Of a stretch of 64,000 nt of DNA, positions 1-10,397 are shown piece after piece. The position numbers and the translations under genes were made by a program. The DNA comes from Talinum fruticosum. Taxonomy: Eukaryota > Streptophyta > Magnoliopsida > Caryophyllales > Talinaceae. The notes beneath the pieces were generated by a model that ran no database searches, was not told the DNA's origin, and saw nothing but the letters and a program-made list of their open reading frames with translations. The stretch covers positions 744,001 to 808,000 of the forward strand of contig JAITYX010000123.1 of the NCBI GenBank assembly GCA_021018815.1, in the 5' to 3' direction. Numbering within the stretch: the stretch's first letter is position 1; every line of letters begins with the position of its first letter.

Positions 1-703
1 GTGATCCGAGTTCGCAAGCATGACCGAGATTTCATCACTTGGACTGGAAAAATAAAATAATATAAATAAAAGAGACAAGGGTGATATGTTTTTAGTGTCT
101 ATAGTTAGCCCCACTTTGACCTAGTCCGAAAGAGAAAGGTCAAAGTAGACACTAAAGGATACTTATCACACTTTTAAGCATTGTATCAAATGCCAATCAA
201 TTTGAGGTGTTTGGAATTGGTCGTTGTTAACCTGAACATTGAAATAGGGGCTTGGACTTTATCGCGATTTGTGTTTTCTGAAGTCTAATTAAATGGTCCT
301 GAGCTTGGCTTAATAGTGCCTTTGTACTAGCATATACATTAGTGGATAATCATATTCATGAAAGTTTAGTATTTTTACCCGAATAATTCGAGTAAAAAAC
401 AAAGAGAAGAATGAATTTGATAAAGCTAAAGTTATGGGGTCCAAAGATCCACTTGCATGCATAATGCTCCAAAACACAACCAACCATGCTTGATGGGACT
501 ACACCGGTTAGCCCCCAGCCTAAACCTGCAAGGCTGTTGCCGATCGAGGCCTCATGGTCGGCGCCGACCGAGGCTTTAGGCAGGCCTTGTCTCGGCACAT
601 GCACCTTGTTTCCATGCTTGATCTCCTCTTTCTTTTTAAACTTTGTCTCATGCTCCTAGCAAGTTGGCCAAATTTTGCCTACAAAACAGGAGCTTAGTGT
701 GTT
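1..703. other. Unclassified flank, no gene seen
   Basis: I see no convincing coding region. The stretch ends at the LTR that begins at 709. A perfect 14-nt palindrome, GGTCGGCGCCGACC, lies near 555-571. An 82-codon minus-strand frame (604-356) has no family motif that I recognise. It may be the interior of an older element, but nothing seen proves that. Confidence 0.3.
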
Positions 704-708
704 CATTT

Positions 709-1946
709 TGAAGGTTTGCACTTGGAGAGTCTTAGTCACCCTAGAGGGGGTGAATAGAGTGATGAGAAAATTTTCAGCAATGTGTTCCCTTATCTAATCT
801 AGTACTTCCTAACCGAGGTAATCTTTACAACTAGGAACCGAGCTAAGTTAACCCTTACAGCTTAGTCAAGGGACCTTACTCAAAAAGTAAGAAGAGTATA
901 TGACTGATTACAAGACTTTACAACTCATAAAAGTATTAAATACGAGACTTAGAGTTGTAAGAAGAAGATTGAATGAGTATTGTACTAAGAGATATATTTT
1001 CAGCAATGTGTTCAGCAATCTTCAAGTCTTGTAAAGTGGCTTTTATTTATAGATGACCAAGCATATTAGCCGTTGTGACCGATTTCCGAATAGAAGTCCT
1101 TCTTGGCCATTGTAACGGTTCTTCCGAGTCGCTCGGAAAAGATCCGTTAAGATGTGAACGTTATGCAACGTCTCTTGGCTCCTAAAGTTGCTCCAGTCAG
1201 CTGGTGAGGTCTAAAAAGTAAGGTGGAAACCACCGTTGAGCTTAGCGTTGCGGTTTTCCAGCTTTGGAAACAGACAACCACGACACGAGCGTTTGAGCCT
1301 TGTTCGAAGTAGAAAAGCCTTGTCTGCTGGTGATTGAGAGCTTGAAGCCGCTTACTTTTGTAATTCAAAAAGAGATGACCTCGTTTAGATAACCTACAAA
1401 AGTAAACCATTTTGTTTCTCAAAGTATAAAATACTTTGGTCCAAGATTAGGCACGGATAATAATTTAATGAAGACAATTAAGTGCATAATTATCTTAGGC
1501 CTAGAAAAGTTGAATTTTCTGAGTCTAATATTCATTATACTTAAATTACATCGAGTCAGTCCTAAGAAAGATCAAGTTATAGGTGAAAACATCATAAAAA
1601 GACTTGATCCGAACAAATAACTTTGAAATAAATAAACTTACTTAAAAATCGGAATTAACACCGTAATTTATTTTGCTTTGAAATATGTAGTCGGAACTCG
1701 GAGAAAAAGTGTTAGAGATATTATTTGAACATGCGATAAATCTGAGTGATGTCCGAGTGACTCATAAATGTCAATGTGAAAAGATAAACGAGAATGTGTT
1801 TTTGAGTCAGTCGAAACGAATGAACACTTATATTGGAGTTTACGTAGCACTTAGAATGACTTGTAATCAAAACTTAGTAGGGATGAGGTTTGTACCGAGT
1901 CTTTATGTAGTATTCAGAATGATCTAGATTCGAGTTTGAGTCTTCA
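709..1946 (-). repeat. 3' LTR of a large copia element (copy A)
   Basis: Read on the minus strand this begins TGAAGACTCAAACTC and ends AACCTTCA, the usual TG...CA termini. A purine tract lies just outside its start, and the outer flank is cattt (704-708). The 1238-bp LTR aligns by eye along most of its length with the plus-strand LTR at 26560-27953, including the shared stretch ggaccaaagtattttatac. No matching 5' LTR exists on the right, because the element is cut off near 6155. LTR length and primer type point to the Sirevirus/Maximus side of Ty1/copia; that lineage is an inference. Confidence 0.85.
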
Positions 1947-1961
1947 ATCTCCCCTTTTGAT
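1947..1961 (-). other. Polypurine tract of copia copy A
   Basis: On the minus strand the sequence is ATCAAAAGGGGAGAT, immediately upstream of the LTR start. This is where plus-strand DNA synthesis is primed in LTR retroelements. It fixes the inner edge of the LTR at 1946. Confidence 0.75.
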
Positions 1962-2529
1962 GAAAGGCATTCCATACTCGGATAGAAACTTTGTTAGTGA
2001 AAGACATGAGTTTTCATTCTTACTTAGTAGAACATATCGAGTACGAAGTAGTGAGTGAAACAATTCATACTTAGAGCATTTCGGATACTATCACTACTTA
2101 GAATATTTCGCGGATAACTCATTTATATCGGAGCGAAAGAAAGAACATAATATGAACAAATATATCGGAGCAAAAATAAATGATAAGAGATTCAAACTTA
2201 GAAAGAGTGAACTCGAAATAATTGTGCTAAAAAAATTCATTCATAGATTCACAAAACAAAAAAATACAAGGAAGGAGAGTGAGAGAACTCCCCTAAACAA
2301 GACAACAACAATTTTTCTATTGTTCTTCCCCTTGCCTTTCAGCAAAAAAAAAAAAACAAAAAAAACAGGGAAGAACACATCAAAATAATACAGTTGATGT
2401 ATGGACAAAAAAAAAAGAAAAATGAAAGAAAAGAAATTAAGATGGTGGAGTTGGGGCGGTTTGTGCTGAGGTGGATGAGCATGCGGTGCGCCGGTGCTTG
2501 GTAAGCTTGGGAGGACGTTGAAGATCCGG

Positions 2530-3987
2530 GCGGCGCAGCACTAGGATCTCCGGTAGCGGCTCAACTCCGAGTGGATGAGAACTAAGTCATCCAGAGGCTC
2601 ATCCTCTTGGAAGGCCACGGAGGAGGGGTGCTTCTTCGAGCTTGAGCGCTTGTCCAACATCCGCAGGGTCTTCGACCCACTCGGACTACTGTCCGAGCTT
2701 ATCGGCTCCGGTTGAGGAACTTCAACACCTTGTCCCTCGGCTTCTTCCTTCTTATCCTCTTCTTCCTCTTCCTCCTTCTCCTCGAAATAGCCGCTTCAGC
2801 CGCAGCCTTCCTCTTCTTCTTCCGCCTCTCCGGAGGGAGACTTGGCAGGCTTGAGGACTCCTCGGATGTATCCGAGCCGTCCGGGTCCTGAGCGAGCCTT
2901 GGTCCGCTCTTCGTGGAGGAGCTCGAGTTGTTCCTGTTACTCCTTGACCAGGCTCTTCATTTAAAGGAGCACATCCTGTTGTTCTCGAATCCGAGATTGG
3001 ATTGTCTTCCGGTTGATGGTCATGCTCCGAAGGATGGTTTTAAAGGAGCGAAGGGTGGCTTGAATTTTTACGGACACGAGAGGAGAGCTTGTCTATAAGG
3101 GCTGTAGACAAGGCGGCAATGGCTTGGGAAGGAGGACCTGAGGTGGAAGCACCACCAGGTGAAGGTGGCCTCGGTTCGACCCATGGACTCGGACACCGGG
3201 TTTGGTTTCCTAGTACCTGTATCCAAGAAGTTCCTTCCTGCCAACAATGATGGCAGCCTCATCCACTGCATTTGGGTCCGAGGGGAGGAGAACCTTAAAC
3301 TGCTTGAAAACTACAGTTAGAAGGGCTCCAAAGGGCACAGGAGAGTTTTTCTTTGACCGAGCCGGCATAGTGGCCGTCCGCTCAATGATAGCTAGGAAAA
3401 GGTCTACATCATAGCCCTCGAGGATATCGAATAAAGCTTTGAGAATCTTTGAGTTAGGATTCTCTTTGCTTGAATGATGAGAGAAGAAAGTTCTCATCGA
3501 AGGAAACATAAACGTTTGGCCTCGGTCTTCATCTAAGTCACCGAGAAAATTCTTCCTTAACTCAGCGACTTCCTTAGCGTACTTTTCAAAGAACTCATCC
3601 GCAATCTCGTTGAAAGGGATGGGATTGCAGTTGAGAAAAAGAGAGGAAACTTTGAAAAAATGATGGAGGAGGGAAAGGTTTATGCGCACAACTCTGTCGC
3701 GAACTCTTGAGGTGATGACTCCCTCGGAGCAGGAAAGATTAGAGTAGAACTCAAGCAACGAGTTACGGGTAAATAAACTCACCGAAGCAAAGGAAGTTGT
3801 AGACTCTAGTGGTTTTGATGTGATTCAACCACGAGAAGGATGTGGTTGGGAAGAACTTATCATCCAATGTGAGGTGTTGGGTGACAAAGATTTTGGAGGG
3901 TTTAGAAGGACCCTCTTGAGTTTGCTTGGTTCTAGGTTTCTTGGTTGCAGACCCTAGAAAGTCTTGGGCTGAACCTCTTTTAGGCAT
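2530..3987 (-). pseudogene. Extra 3' ORF of copia copy A, possible plant transposon-protein domain
   Basis: This lies between RNase H and the 3' LTR, where Sirevirus-type copia elements often carry an additional ORF. The first part starts MPKRGSAQDFLGS at 3987 and runs to about 3766. A second open stretch, about 190 codons (3782-3210), contains LLEFYSNL near its start and ends near GRKELLGYRY. A further part in another frame (about 3110-2900) reads as a likely coiled coil, SSRVRKIQATLRSFKTILRS. It is followed by Ser/Glu-rich and Lys/Arg-rich tracts and an acidic tail that stops near 2532. The EFY-NL and internal helical spacing remind me of the putative plant transposon protein domain (PF20167); I infer this from memory. 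Several frame breaks make it a pseudogene. Its function in these elements is not known; older literature calls such ORFs env-like. Confidence 0.5.
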
Positions 3988-4761
3988 GGCTGATGATTTT
4001 GAAGTGAAAGAGAATGAGCTCGAAGGAATGAGAGAAAGAGAGAGAGAGTACTGAGAATACAGAGAGCTTAGTGAGCGAGAGCAAGTAAGCGAGAGATTAG
4101 GTTAGCAGAGAGTAAAGTAGCAAAATGAAGGAAAAGGGATGCTATTTATAGCGAAAGGAATGTCCTTCGAATTCGTTCGACCTAATCCTCCAATGGTCAC
4201 CTCGGATAGGTGTGACATTTCTGTCTTCAACGGTTAGAATTCCAATGTCTTTCTCCCAACGACTAGTTTAATGATCGATGCACACAGTAGAGAGAGAGAA
4301 AAAGAAAATTTTTAAAAGAAAATTTTGAAATTCTCCACTAATCTAGAGATGATTTCGAAGTTTGAAGTCCATTTTTCTCAAATACCGAGTCGACTTAGTA
4401 TAGTTTCAGAGTGACTCGAAAGCACAAACATATAATAACTCCTAGCTTAGTTTCACTGAGTCAACTGAACCAACTGTTATTAAGACAAAGAAAGAAAACA
4501 TATAACACATAATCATGCAAGACAATTTCACTTAGAAAATCACATAATCATGCATTAATCATTCCAAGTTCATTCCTAATAAAACAAAGCCGATCCTCAC
4601 TAAGTGGCTTAGTGAAAATATCAGCTAATTGAAATTTTGTAAGAATGAATTCAAGTTCAATATCACCTTTCTTAGAATGTTCTCTCGGAAAATGATACCT
4701 GACCTCAATATGCTTTGTGTTTGAGTGCTTGAACTAGATTCTTAATGATGTTGATTGCATT

Positions 4762-5045
4762 CTAATTATCACACTTGATTGGAATTGATTTGAATAAAAG
4801 TCCAAGATCTTTCAAATGTTGCTTGATCCATAGAATCTGAGCACAACATGCTCCAACCGCAATGTACTGAGCTTTAGTAGTTGATAGAGCAACCGAGTTT
4901 TGCTTATTTGAGTGCCAAGATATAAGGGATTGACCCGAAATTGGCATGCTCTTGATGTGCTCTTTCTATCAACACTCGTATCCAGCATAGTCAACATCCG
5001 AGTATCCAGGTGAGGATAAGTTCTGAGTCTCTTGAGAACCATAGA
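4762..5045 (-). pseudogene. Copia RNase H (copy A), broken
   Basis: Minus-strand text carries the copia RNase H signature SLISWHSNKQNSVALSTT (near 4930-4880), followed by AQYIAVGACCAQILWIKQ. An overlapping frame (5042-4812) carries the preceding CRV-DRKSTS block, so at least one frameshift separates the halves. RNase H removes the RNA template during reverse transcription. The domain follows the RT at 5060-5990 and precedes the extra 3' ORF, the normal copia order PR-INT-RT-RH. Stops and shifts mean it cannot be translated whole. Confidence 0.85.
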
Positions 5046-6155
5046 GCTAAATTCTAAGTCCTCGCAAGATATCCAAAGATTCTCTTCACCGTAGTGAGAT
5101 GTGATTCTTTTGGATTAGCTTGGAATCTTGCACACAGACATACACTAAACATAATGTCCGGCCTCATTGGATGTGAGATATAGCAGAGATCCAATCATAC
5201 CTCGATAGAGTTTCGATCTACTGCTTTACCTTTTTGTCCGAGTCCAGTTTCATGCTGCTACTCATTGGTGTTACTGCATGTTTTGCATCTTGAAGCTTGT
5301 ATTTGTTCAACATCTCCTTGGTATACTTAGATTGATGGACATAGATGCCATCTTTATCTTGTCCGATCTATAGACCAAGAAAGAAATTGAGCTCTCCTAT
5401 CATGCTCATTTGGAATTCCTGTCTCATCAACTTAGAAAAATCTCAAGAGAGATTTTTATTAGTAACTCCAAAAATTAAATCATCAACATAAATCTAAGCA
5501 ATAAGAAAGTCTTTCCCCTTGGTTTTTATGAAAAGAGTTTTGTCAATCTGACCTCTTTTGAAATCATTTTCAACCAAGAAACTGCTCGAGTCTTTCATAC
5601 CAAGCTCTAGGAGCTTGCTTAAGACCATAAAGAGCCTTTTGCAACTTGAAAACATGATTTGAAAATTCCGAGTTTTCAAATCCAGGGGGTTGCTCAACAT
5701 AGACTTCATCTTGAATGAAACCATTCAGAGAAGCACATTTGACATCCATTTGGTACAACTTAATATTCATGCTTGATGCAAATGCCAAGAGGATTCTATT
5801 TGCTTCTATCCTAGCAACTGGTGTTTTCTGACTACCAACCCATCCTTATCCAATTTGTTCTTGAAAACCCATTTGGTTCCTACAACTAGGTGGTAAGAAG
5901 GTCGTTTGGTCAAAGTGCAGACTTGGTTTCTCTCAAATTAATTAAGTTTCTCTTGCATGGCCTCTACCCATTCAGGTTCATTTAGGGCCTCTAGTGCATT
6001 TACGAGTTTAGTTAATGATATGAATGCAATGAATGCACTTAGATTTTGCAAAGAAGAACGAGTTCTTACCCCATTGTTGATGTCGGACAAAATATTCTCA
6101 AGTGGGTGGCTCAAAGCATATTTGAATGCTCTACCTATTCTCTGGTTCTAATGTA
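5046..6155 (-). pseudogene. Copia reverse transcriptase (copy A), 5'-truncated
   Basis: Reading right to left, the start of the domain includes NALEALNEPEWVEAMQ near 5995-5950 and WVFKNKLD near 5860. This is followed by YQMDVKCASLNGFIQDEVYV (5757-5698), PPGFEN, LQKALYGLKQAPRAWYERL (5650-5590), and the catalytic YVDD box near 5490-5474. All are standard Ty1/copia RT motifs. Stops and frameshifts occur after KQAPRAWY and further on. Homology with copy B begins abruptly near 6155, in the linker between integrase and RT. Gag, protease and integrase are therefore missing from this copy. Confidence 0.88.
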
Positions 6156-6315
6156 TAGTGGCACGCTCTAATACAAAGTTGATGTTTAGCTAGGGTAGAT
6201 GGAAAAAGGGGTAGAAAAGTGGGCAAGGTGCAAAGAAGAAAAGCTGGGCAAAATGGCCTCCTTCGAGTGCAGTCTTGGGAGATCAGAGTAATGGAAGGGT
6301 AAATGGTGGAGTTTG

Positions 6316-6715
6316 GAGGTGAAATCTGGAGGGAAGGTTCTTGGGCAGGTTAGGATGGGCTGGTAAAAAGATGGGGATCATTCAAGGTTGGGTTCACCTT
6401 TAACTAAGAGCAAACAGAAAGTCACGCTGGGTTGTCTGTCCGGAATGAGGTTATTAGTTTGTTTTGGAGATGGGGGTTGGAGTAGTGTTTGGATGGAGCT
6501 GAAATTTGGAGGGGAGTTCTAGAGGGAATTAGAAAGAGGTGGTAAAAATGGGGCTTCATTCGAGGTCGGGATCACCTCGAACTGATGGCTTAAAGTCCGT
6601 CTTGCTGGGCTGGAGTCCGGAATGACAGGCTCTGGGTGTTTTGATGGAGGGGGTCACATGGGTGCTTGGATTGAGCTGAGATTTGAGGGGGATGGCTCAA
6701 CTTGTCCAGAGAGGT
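6316..6715. repeat. Diverged 177-180 bp tandem repeat, about 2.2 copies
   Basis: Units start at 6316, 6496 and 6673, marked by ggaggtgaaatctgg, ggagctgaaatttgg and tgagctgagatttg. Each full unit also contains a ggtaaaaa(g)atgggg block, a cg/caaggttgggttcacct or cgaggtcgggatcacct block, and tgtccggaatga or agtccggaatga. The copies differ at many positions, so the duplication is old. Confidence 0.75.
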
Positions 6716-7032
6716 GTGGGTAAAATTTGGAATGAAGAGGGTTTATATCTTTGGAGTTTTGGATTTTTTAATTTGGGTAACCTGGATAGTACCAAGGTTC
6801 TCAAGGATACGAAACACCACCTTGAAAAGTCTTGGGGCACCTCTCGCTTGGCTAGATAAAGAAACACCACTAGCTAGCTTAAGGACTCAAAAGGACACCA
6901 CCAAATTGCTAAACTTGGATACAGCATTTGAGATTCAAAGGGGAACGAGTAATCCAACTCATACGAGCAATCCATCTCAATGTTCATATATTCATCATCA
7001 AAAGTTGTTGTTTACATGGCTGAATGCATAAG

Positions 7033-7042
7033 CTATTTATAG
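7033..7042 (-). promoter_or_regulatory. Candidate TATA box
   Basis: The minus strand reads CTATAAATAG in an AT-rich setting, within an LTR-like block. This is only a sequence match; no transcript evidence is available. Confidence 0.3.
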
Positions 7043-7964
7043 GAAATAAAAAATGCAAAAATAAATCAAAACTAAAACATAATCTAACGCCTAAAAGAGT
7101 GATTACAAGATCAATGGCCTAAAATGTATTAGCACCTTTTCCTAGCCAACTTGGGAACATGTGGCTAAAATGAAAGCTAATTTTCAGCCAAGTATTCCTT
7201 CCCCTTGTGCAAGCAAGCATGTCATTGGTCTAACATAAAGATTCTTCCACTAATGATAGTGCATAGGATTTCCTCTAGAACCTTCTTTGTGCCAACCATG
7301 TATTCCCTCATTTGATAACCCATTCGGTTGTTCTAAGCATGGGCTGTTCGGTCCTTGAAGTAAAACCGGCCAGATTAGTGCTTTGGTGCTCGATTTGAGC
7401 TCTTCCGCATTTTGGACCTCCTCTTGTGGTTTATTTTGCTCCAACTTTTAAACAACATTTATTTATGTATCAAGCTTCCATGCTCAATTTTTTTATTTTG
7501 AATTTTCAACTTTTAACATACACACACACAACTTCATTCCAAATGTCCCTTTACTCGGGTGGCTAGCTCTTGGATTCTTGAGTTCCTTAAGTACTCCAAA
7601 GGAAACACAAAGCAAGCACATAATTGGATTGTCTTCCCTTCCAGGGGTTTTATTTGTTAATTTGTGCATAACTCTTATGCACAATCCAAGTAGAGGTGTC
7701 GGAATCAAGTGAAAACAACCATATATTCAAAGTCGATTAAAGATATGGATGAAGATAGTGGCTATGAATAATGGTTTTGATTTTATTCGTTTTTTATTTT
7801 TTTCATAATCACACTTATTAATGAGCATTATGAATTCACAAAGTAAACAAAAGGTTCCTGGATCAACCTAGCAATCTAACCCCTAAGGTGATGGTTTGGT
7901 GTACAAGAGAGACACAAAACTGTACATATGAGGCGGGGTTATTATAAAAATCAAAACCTGCACC

Positions 7965-8498
7965 TAGTGCTAGCAAAAATCGGGTTCGAGTCAATTCGGA
8001 TTCGGACAATTCGGACATTAGGACAAAAACACCATACCCGGATCCTGTCCGAGTTGCGGATTCGGACGCACCGACCAAACCCAAACCCGAACCCAAATGT
8101 CCCATGTCCAAACTCGAATGTCAAAATTTTTGATATGAACTTTTGAAAATTGAACTGAAATTATGTATGTGACCGAACCTGAACCCGAATTTCCGATGTC
8201 CAAACCCGAATGTCCGAATATTTTATTGAAAATTTTGTAAATTTTGGACTAAATTATACCTAAACCTGAATGACCGAATGTCCAAACCTGGTTATCCGAT
8301 TTTGTCCGAACCCGAATGAGTTACAAAATTCAAACAACCCGAACCCAAATTGCCAAACTTGAACCCGACCTAAATTTTAATTCGGACATGATCGATTGTC
8401 CGCATTTAAAATTTGGACAAACAATTTGTGATTGGACCCGATTTTTTCAGGTTGGACAAATTCGGACTATTGGGTTGAACGGATTTTTGCCGACTCTA
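7965..8498. mobile_element. hAT-type MITE rich in CCGAAC repeats
   Basis: The left end reads TAGTGCTAGCAAAAATCGGG. The right end, read inward on the minus strand, is TAGAGTCGGCAAAAATCCG. The flanks are cctgcacc (7957-7964) and cctacacc (8499-8506), an 8-bp target duplication with one mismatch, which is the hAT size. The interior has many degenerate copies of tccgaacccgaat in both orientations, typical of subterminal repeats of plant hAT MITEs. No transposase is encoded. The 534-bp size fits a non-autonomous element. Confidence 0.78.
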
Positions 8499-8506
8499 CC
8501 TACACC

Positions 8507-9480
8507 ATAGTCCAAGTGTTCAATTATGCACATTCCACCTGTATACAAGTTAGAAACCAAGCTATTAGAGATCAAAAACTAATAAAAAAGGCACAAAATC
8601 CCCAAAGTTAAAAACTATATAAGAAAATGTAATTTTTTTATGAGAAACTTGAACACGGATACATGACCTCTCCACCAACACACGAAATCTCACAATATTC
8701 TTTTTGGAAACCAAGGAGACAACACCAATAACACAATACACAACACAAGAAACACAAAACAACCCCAATAAAACAACACACATATGAAATCAGTCCACCA
8801 ACAACAAAAACACAAAATATATACAAAAAAATGAAAATGGCGATCTTAACCATCAAGGCTAAGCAACATCCCAAATTTCATCCTCAAACCGATCACCGAC
8901 AAAATCACAACCCTAATATTCATAACTAAGCGAAAAATAAACGCAACCCTAGATATCAACAACTAAGAAAACAGAAAAGAAAATAAAAAGAACAGAGAGT
9001 GAATGATTATACCAAGTCGGTTACTAAGTGTACCCAAACTATGACTCTTTAAGATGCCACTCGGGAGGCTTGAGGAGCATCAACCACTCCTCGTCTCAAG
9101 GTGCGGGTCTCTAACTCGGATGCCGTCAAAGCTCTTAAGAGCTTGTCGTGTGCCGAGCATGCATCTCATAATGATATATGCAAGAGAACACTAGTAAAGA
9201 TGTAGCAAACAAAATGAGTATCCTCTCACATTTATCAAATGTCATACAAAAGTCAAGAAGGAGTGAAATGGATAAAGCGACATGACTTTCCTAGGTCTAG
9301 GTATGCACAATATGCATCAATGGAGGGATTATACCCTTCAAAATCACCTAAGGACTCATCACAAGTATGCCCAAATGAAGGGATGGAAGGGGGTAAAGGG
9401 GATGAGACAGGGACAAGGTCAAGTCGTTCGGAGAGAGGAAATCCATAAGCATAAGGTTAGGAGATGTAACCTCTACATAA
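8507..9480. other. Noncoding, A/C-rich stretch
   Basis: I see no gene. The 8690-8830 part is rich in caacac/aacaca. 9010-9480 has no recognisable motif but may be the interior of the minus-strand gypsy element whose gag begins at 9484. Confidence 0.3.
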
Positions 9481-9483
9481 TCA

Positions 9484-10260
9484 TCAACACATGGCTCCTT
9501 TAGTGGGAGCCTCCTCAAAATCTTGCTCTAGTAATGCAAACTCTTCCACCCAAAATAGTGAATTATCCCGAGCAACAAATGGTGAGGGAATCAAAGGAGG
9601 GTCAAACTCTTCCTCTAGTCCGCATTCTAAAGAAAAAGAGGACTCACCATCATCACAAAAACTAACCTCAAGCATAGGAAATGGTGTATTAAGGTCGGTT
9701 TCAAGCAATAGATCCTACTCCCGTTTTTCATTCAAAATTTACATATGTCGTTCTTCTATTTCCCTCATTTCAATATCAAATTTAGCACATTCCTCATTTA
9801 TTTTTTCAATCATCGCTTCAAGTTTAGCATACCAATCATAGGAGATGTGATAGGGACATGAATCCACGTCATGATTAGAAGATTGACAATTATAGCACAT
9901 AATAAGAACATGTGAGGATTGATGATGATATGCGTTTCCCTAAATAATCAACACATCGAGATTGAGCGTGTAAATCATAAAGGGGGAGAAAGGAGAACAA
10001 GAAGACCTACTATCATGCTTATTTTGCGATTGAATTAAAACACTCAAACAAATCCCACAACTTATAGGCATTCAAAGCACAAAAACCACCATAACTCATG
10101 GACGCAAGGGTGGCTCGAGTCTCATGAGTTATACCCTCAAGCACGACATTACAAATTTCCCATTTTTGAATTGTGAAAGGCACATATTGAGCATGATAGT
10201 CATTCAATCTCGACATATATCTCTAAAAAAGCTCATGCTCAAATTGAATGAAATGAAAAA
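9484..10260 (-). pseudogene. Gypsy gag-like gene with zinc knuckle (Athila-like)
   Basis: Minus-strand frames downstream of a tRNA-Asp-like primer site read as gag. An early block (10216-10020) contains VVLEGITHETRATLASMSYG, the G-T-ETR...GG spacing seen in Athila-type gag. A CX2CX4HX4C zinc knuckle, CYNCQSSNHDVDSC, sits at 9897-9856. It is followed by a charged helix, WYAKLEAMIEKINEEC, and an acidic tail ending at 9484. At least two in-frame stops lie between knuckle and tail (ERHM-stop, EKRE-stop), so the gene is dead. Gag packages element RNA in the cytoplasm. No protease, RT or integrase follows; the element is truncated to the left. Confidence 0.7.
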
Positions 10261-10376
10261 TTGCCATTTTGATGATTTTTTTTTCAAAATATTGGTTTTA
10301 AATTGTTTTTGGATCTTTCAAATGATGGCCCGAGTCTCGAATGCTCAAACAAGCTCTACTATTGAAAAATGCTTAC

Positions 10377-10395
10377 TCCCCGACAATGACACCAA
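10377..10395 (-). other. Gypsy primer binding site, tRNA-Asp-like
   Basis: The minus strand reads TTGGTGTCATTGTCGGGGA two bases after the LTR end CGAACA. This is a slightly diverged form of the conserved site used by Athila/Tat-type gypsy elements. It sets the LTR/internal boundary near 10398 and the element's orientation. Confidence 0.8.
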
Positions 10396-10397
10396 TT

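Larger units (their letters stand above)
6156..7690 (-). repeat. LTR-like noncoding DNA, probably gypsy
   Basis: No coding region is supported. On the minus strand the stretch looks like an LTR promoter region. It has a CTATAAATAG box near 7033-7042 and, downstream of it, three diverged tandem units (6316-6715). Termini and target duplications could not be fixed, so the LTR label is an inference from general layout. Confidence 0.35.

Noticed and set aside
3210..3987. Treating the minus-strand ORFs as an independent host gene
   Set aside because: They lie between copia RNase H and the polypurine tract of the same element, with matching orientation.
7691..8516. Alternative borders of the hAT element with aatccaag and agtccaag flanks
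   Set aside because: The ends tagaggtgtcgg and atggtgtagg do not pair well, while 7965-8498 has paired ends and a better target duplication.
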